Positions 35,384-39,315 of a stretch of DNA of 39,315 bases are shown piece after piece. The position numbers and the translations under genes are program-made. The stretch covers positions 1 through 39,315 of the forward strand of contig JAGVVW010000034.1 in assembly GCA_018304635.1 (NCBI GenBank), read 5' to 3'. Each line of letters begins with the position of its first letter. The first letter of the stretch is position 1. Below the pieces are notes generated by a model. That model saw only the letters and a program-made list of their open reading frames with translations, was not told where the DNA came from and made no database searches. This DNA comes from Candidatus Aenigmatarchaeota archaeon. Lineage in GTDB: Archaea; Aenigmatarchaeota; Aenigmatarchaeia; GW2011-AR5; JACRMX01.

Positions 35384-38300
35384 TTATGGCATTACCGCCA
35401 GCTAATGTTGCACCTATCACTGTATTTATTGTTGAAGCAGTTAGTGCACTGCCACTATTTACATTCAATCTATTAATTCCATCTATCCACATCACTTGTT
35501 GTCCAGATATAGCATAAGCAGATATATGATGCCATATGCTATCATTTATAGCAATATTTGAAGTGCCTTCTGCTCCACCGTTTATTAGAATTTGCAATCT
35601 TCCGTTAGCCACTAAATACAGAGCAAATCTTCCACTCGAACCACCAGAACCTACCTGATTGAATACGTATGAACTATTACTTGTTGTTTTTACCCACAAT
35701 GAAACTCCTATTCCTGATGTATTTGTCAAATTTGATGATATAGTTATTCTGTCATTCACTCCGTCAAAACTATATGCTGTCCCAAATTTAGCATCAGAAG
35801 TAGAAGTAGGCCCATTGATTGTTCCATCATGTCCAAAACCACTTGAATCAAGAGCATTTCCATCCAGATGCCATAGCCCCACCAGCCCCCGTGACGTATC
35901 TGGTATTGCATGCGGTGATGAGAAATAAATATATTCTGCATTATCATTACCAGCCACGTTTGGTTTCAGCCACATCTCCAGTGAACCGGAGTTATTTAAT
36001 ATTCCAGTCGCACCAGTGCCCATTGAAATATTTATAATATCTGCGTCTGTTGTTCCAAAGGAACATGCTGTCCCGAACTTACCGCTGACAGAGGTTGAAC
36101 AGTTTGCCTTGCCAAGACCTGAAACATTTCCTGACGTTGTTGCATGGCCAAGTCCCGAGCTGTCTTGTGTCGAGTTATCTAAATGCCATAGTCCCACCAA
36201 GCCAGAAGTATTATACCACGTTTCATTTACTGGCTCAGGCCTTAATGTGCGATTGTATTCACCATTCCATTGCAGCCATAATTTGTCTAAAGAAAGTTCG
36301 TTTATAGAAACATTTATCACTGTATATGTTCTGTTAATATACGAATTATTTGTATCTGTAGGCGCGATAAATGTAATTGTTGGCGCAGTTGCATCAACAT
36401 AAATCGCACCCTGAAACGAAGCTGTATTGTTCAAGGTGTCATTTGAATATATCGTATAATTAACTTCGCCTGTTGGAAATGAAGCATTTATCAGCCCGGT
36501 AGCTGACCAGATATTATTTGCTGCATCAACCAGAGACATAAACCACGTAGCAACTATCGTCGCAACCCCATTAACCATGTGCCAGAACTCAATCCAGACT
36601 TTATCTATGGGTGCATTTGGCTGCGGCACGATCGTAACATTTATTGTCAAATTTTTACCCATTGCAACTTCTGTTGCACCTGTTATCTGGATGCCTGACT
36701 GGTTATACTCAACAGCATTGCTAATAGTTGGCGCAAAAGTATTCACAGTGAAGTTATACACTTCAGACCACGGCGAATAATACTCTCTGTCAGCATATGT
36801 TTCATTGCTAACATCCAATGCACGGACCTTCCAGAAGTAGCGACCATTAGCTAATTGCGATGGCACAGTAAATGTTGTGCTGGAGATATTGCTATACGGA
36901 GTTCGTGCAATGCTGGAAATCCGCAGTTCATCAATCGAACCATTGAAAAAATTTGTATTATTTGCCCCGACTTTGATATTCGTTCCTGTTTGTGAACCAA
37001 GTGTTCTCGTGCCTCTCGTTTCCTCAATTCCATTAAGATATAAAATCACTTGTGTATTATCATAAGTCACAGCAGCAGAATACCATGTTCCTGTTGAAAG
37101 TGTCGTCGCTCCGTTCAGTGCACTGCCGCCAATGTATGTAAATAATTTATTATTTGTCGTGCCTTCGTTTCCATTACCTATACCTATGTGCGTGCGTTCC
37201 TGTGATAGTATTGGTTCAATATTTCCTGTATCTCCTGACCACTTAAACCACAGCTCTTCAGTAAACTTGTCTGTAGAAGCACGGATCATATCATTTTGCA
37301 ATGTATAATTTACCCATGCCCCGGAACCATTCAAAGAAATTGCATTTCCAAACCTGCCTTTTGTAAATGCAGGATTGCCCATCAGCGTCCCGCCATTATC
37401 CACCACTAATGTGGCAGACTCAAAGTGTTCTGTGAAAACAGTATAATCATCATCTTCGTTCCAGGCATCGCTCGAATCCCGAGGCTGTGTGAAATTATTA
37501 ATAGCTAGCCTTGAAACTTCCGGCGATGAAAAATTAGCATCATTGTCTATTAGCAATTCGTAATACTGACGACCGCGATAGTACTGGTCCCGTATTTCGT
37601 ATTCACTTAGAGAGCGATTCCAGATAGCGACTTCGTCAATCGTCCCATTCGTTGCATTATGCTGCCATGCATTGTTCCCTATGTATGCGGAATCAGTAAA
37701 GTTATTAGGCAATGAAATCGAAGTTTTCGTAGTTTGCAGCGAACCATCAACATAGAGATTTGCCCCACTCGTCGACCACGTTCCAGTTATGTGATGCCAA
37801 TCATTCGCACTCCACGAACTTGTAGCGTAACCCAGTGTTTCATTGCCGATGTGGAAGTTCAGCGTGTTTGTAGTATTCTTGTACAGCGATAACCCAAGTG
37901 CCTGTTCTTTAATTTCCTGTGCAGACAATGAGCGATTCCATATTGCAACTTCGTCTATGGTGCCGACAAATCTTCCGCTTGGATCTGCAACTGATATTCG
38001 AAATGGCTGGTCTGAATTCGATAATATTGTTCCATATGTTTGGGTTCCTAATGATGCACTATTTATATATGTTGTAATGGTTGAACCAGAACGAACCATT
38101 ACTATGTAATACCAAACGCCGGTTTTAAACGTATAACTCCAAGTTGCAGCTGGTCCACTTGTCCTCCATAAATAAATTTGTTTTGTTCCTGCTGGGGCAA
38201 TCATAATAAACCATGCCCCACCTTCGGTATGAGGCCCCCTTCCCACTGTTTGCTGATATTCTGGTAATCCATTAAATTTCACCCACTGCGAAAAAGTAAA

Positions 38301-39315
38301 ATTTGTAAAATTATCAAGTTGAGGTGAAGTTCCCATACTTATTACATCATTCACCCCATCAAAACTGCACGCTGTCCCGAACTTGCCGCTGACAGTTGTG
38401 GAACAGTTCGTTCCATTAACAGCAATTCCGTGATTCCCCAGCCCACTCGAATCCTGCGTTGAGTTATCTAAATGCCACAAGCCAACAAGCCCTCTTGAAG
38501 CATCTGGTATTGCATGCGGCGATGAGAAATAAATATATTCGTTATTATCACTACCAGCCACATTCGGTTTCAGCCACATTTCCAGTGAACCGGAATTATT
38601 CAATAGTGAACTACCTATTGAAATGTTTATAATGTCTGCATCAGTTGTTCCAAAGGAACATGCTGTTCCGAATTTTCCATTAACAGCGGTGGAACAGTTA
38701 GCTTTGCCAAGTCCTGATACATTGCCTGACGTTGTTACATGACCTAATCCTGAACTGTCTGCAGTTGAGTTATCCAAATGCCATAATCCGACAAGCCCCG
38801 TAGTATTTGCCCACGTTTCATTAATTGCGCCGAATGCATTCCATTGCAGCGTTGTCAGGTTATTTGCAAGATAAGTATTATTTATTGGGATTTGTAGCGT
38901 AACGTTTTGTGGCGGCCTGTTCCTTATAGGAACCTGATAATTCTGCTGGGTGAAATTAATGCTCTGCAAGACCGGTGTCATGTTAGTATCAAGTGTATCA
39001 AACAGCACGCGATATTGCATATATCTTCCAGCACCAGCTGTATAATGCTGATAAATTTCAGCAGAGCTAAGTGTTCTGTTATAAATCATTAATTCATCTA
39101 TTGTCCCATTCGTCGCATTGTGCTGCCATGCATTGTTTCCAATATAAGTCTGCTCTGTAAAATTATTGGGCAGACTTATGGCACTCACAGAAGTTTGCGA
39201 AGCACCATCAACGTATAAGTTCGCTCCACTCGTGCTCCACGTTCCAGCTATGTGATGCCAATCATTTGCACTCCAGCTCGTTGTTGAATAACCAAGCGTC
39301 TCATTGCCCACATGG
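35316..39315 (-). CDS. Giant surface protein, N-proximal LamG segment (partial)
   Basis: About 1,332 codons, open through the window end, so 5'-partial; the last ~20 residues (after about 35384) are read out of frame across a join. It holds at least five LamG/concanavalin-A-like domains, recognisable by TGLVGLWHLDNST..DSSGLG, GKFGTACSFDGVND, FSQWVKF and GTIDEVAIWNRSLS, plus Ig/FN3-like spacers (ANGRYFWKVRALDVSNETY; INVTIVPQPNAPIDKVWIEF). LamG domains usually bind glycans or Ca2+. No signal peptide is visible because the N-terminus lies beyond the window. It is probably the same giant polypeptide as the next segments. Confidence 0.7.
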   Translation of the reverse strand, partial: HVGNETLGYSTTSWSANDWHHIAGTWSTSGANLYVDGASQTSVSAISLPNNFTEQTYIGNNAWQHNATNGTIDELMIYNRTLSSAEIYQHYTAGAGRYMQYRVLFDTLDTNMTPVLQSINFTQQNYQVPIRNRPPQNVTLQIPINNTYLANNLTTLQWNAFGAINETWANTTGLVGLWHLDNSTADSSGLGHVTTSGNVSGLGKANCSTAVNGKFGTACSFGTTDADIINISIGSSLLNNSGSLEMWLKPNVAGSDNNEYIYFSSPHAIPDASRGLVGLWHLDNSTQDSSGLGNHGIAVNGTNCSTTVSGKFGTACSFDGVNDVISMGTSPQLDNFTNFTFSQWVKFNGLPEYQQTVGRGPHTEGGAWFIMIAPAGTKQIYLWRTSGPAATWSYTFKTGVWYYIVMVRSGSTITTYINSASLGTQTYGTILSNSDQPFRISVADPSGRFVGTIDEVAIWNRSLSAQEIKEQALGLSLYKNTTNTLNFHIGNETLGYATSSWSANDWHHITGTWSTSGANLYVDGSLQTTKTSISLPNNFTDSAYIGNNAWQHNATNGTIDEVAIWNRSLSEYEIRDQYYRGRQYYELLIDNDANFSSPEVSRLAINNFTQPRDSSDAWNEDDDYTVFTEHFESATLVVDNGGTLMGNPAFTKGRFGNAISLNGSGAWVNYTLQNDMIRASTDKFTEELWFKWSGDTGNIEPILSQERTHIGIGNGNEGTTNNKLFTYIGGSALNGATTLSTGTWYSAAVTYDNTQVILYLNGIEETRGTRTLGSQTGTNIKVGANNTNFFNGSIDELRISSIARTPYSNISSTTFTVPSQLANGRYFWKVRALDVSNETYADREYYSPWSEVYNFTVNTFAPTISNAVEYNQSGIQITGATEVAMGKNLTINVTIVPQPNAPIDKVWIEFWHMVNGVATIVATWFMSLVDAANNIWSATGLINASFPTGEVNYTIYSNDTLNNTASFQGAIYVDATAPTITFIAPTDTNNSYINRTYTVINVSINELSLDKLWLQWNGEYNRTLRPEPVNETWYNTSGLVGLWHLDNSTQDSSGLGHATTSGNVSGLGKANCSTSVSGKFGTACSFGTTDADIINISMGTGATGILNNSGSLEMWLKPNVAGNDNAEYIYFSSPHAIPDTSRGLVGLWHLDGNALDSSGFGHDGTINGPTSTSDAKFGTAYSFDGVNDRITISSNLTNTSGIGVSLWVKTTSNSSYVFNQVGSGGSSGRFALYLVANGRLQILINGGAEGTSNIAINDSIWHHISAYAISGQQVMWIDGINRLNVNSGSALTASTINTVIGATLAGGNAITMWAMRRLVIQQRAGVQMIGIT
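39217..39315. repeat. 99-bp exact repeat A, copy 2, at the window end
   Basis: The window stops exactly where the repeat stops, as expected if this is also a contig end. Confidence 0.9.

Overview
The window is archaeal. It encodes an ATP-dependent DNA ligase, an archaeal bifunctional sugar-1-phosphate nucleotidylyltransferase/acetyltransferase, a free-standing Trm112 protein and a DUF2079 membrane protein. Many start codons lie 20-30 nt behind TATA boxes, so most transcripts look leaderless, and two tRNA genes carry introns with bulge-helix-bulge (BHB) type junctions. The DNA is AT-rich, and several genes are lineage-specific unknowns, as in DPANN-like or other uncultured archaea. The phylum cannot be fixed from this sequence.

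Layout. 1-1900: a small unknown ORF, then a HEPN/MNT nucleotidyltransferase pair behind an array of four palindromic operators. 2020-7777: a winged-helix protein with an S-layer-like C-terminal domain, divergent from a glmU-like gene and glmS (UDP-GlcNAc supply), then DNA ligase on the other strand. 7833-13877: pyrG, a nitroreductase, and an operon of a membrane-anchored CARDB-like protein, a GT39-like glycosyltransferase, a 57-aa membrane peptide and DUF2079. 13874-14465: remnants of what looks like a restriction-modification system. 14466-16567: small lineage-specific proteins, two of them paralogous. 16705-18458: a Fic protein, tRNA-Gly with a D-loop intron, trm112, and tRNA-Ser with two introns at non-canonical places. 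18511-20975: a 526-aa unknown, a RelE-type toxin/antitoxin pair and a small wHTH protein.

21044-39315 (minus strand) is almost all surface protein: LamG domains, a very long beta-helix-like region, a CBM-like domain, tandem coiled-coil/Ig modules with repeated Cys-x-NQT-...-Cys loops, a poly-Gly/Ser linker, a C-terminal membrane anchor and a SHOCT-like tail. Read together the pieces total more than 6,000 residues and are packed with N-x-S/T sequons. They are broken at three points (24395/24396, 25197/25198, 35383/35384). At each point, and at the window end, the segment begins with one of two 99-bp sequences, each present exactly twice. That is the signature of k=99 assembly-graph segments joined end to end, so the breaks are more likely assembly artefacts than mutations.

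A plausible common theme, by inference, is cell-surface glycoprotein building: GlmS and the GlmU-like enzyme make activated amino sugar, the membrane GT39/DUF2079 proteins may handle lipid-linked sugars, and the giant sequon-rich protein would be a substrate.
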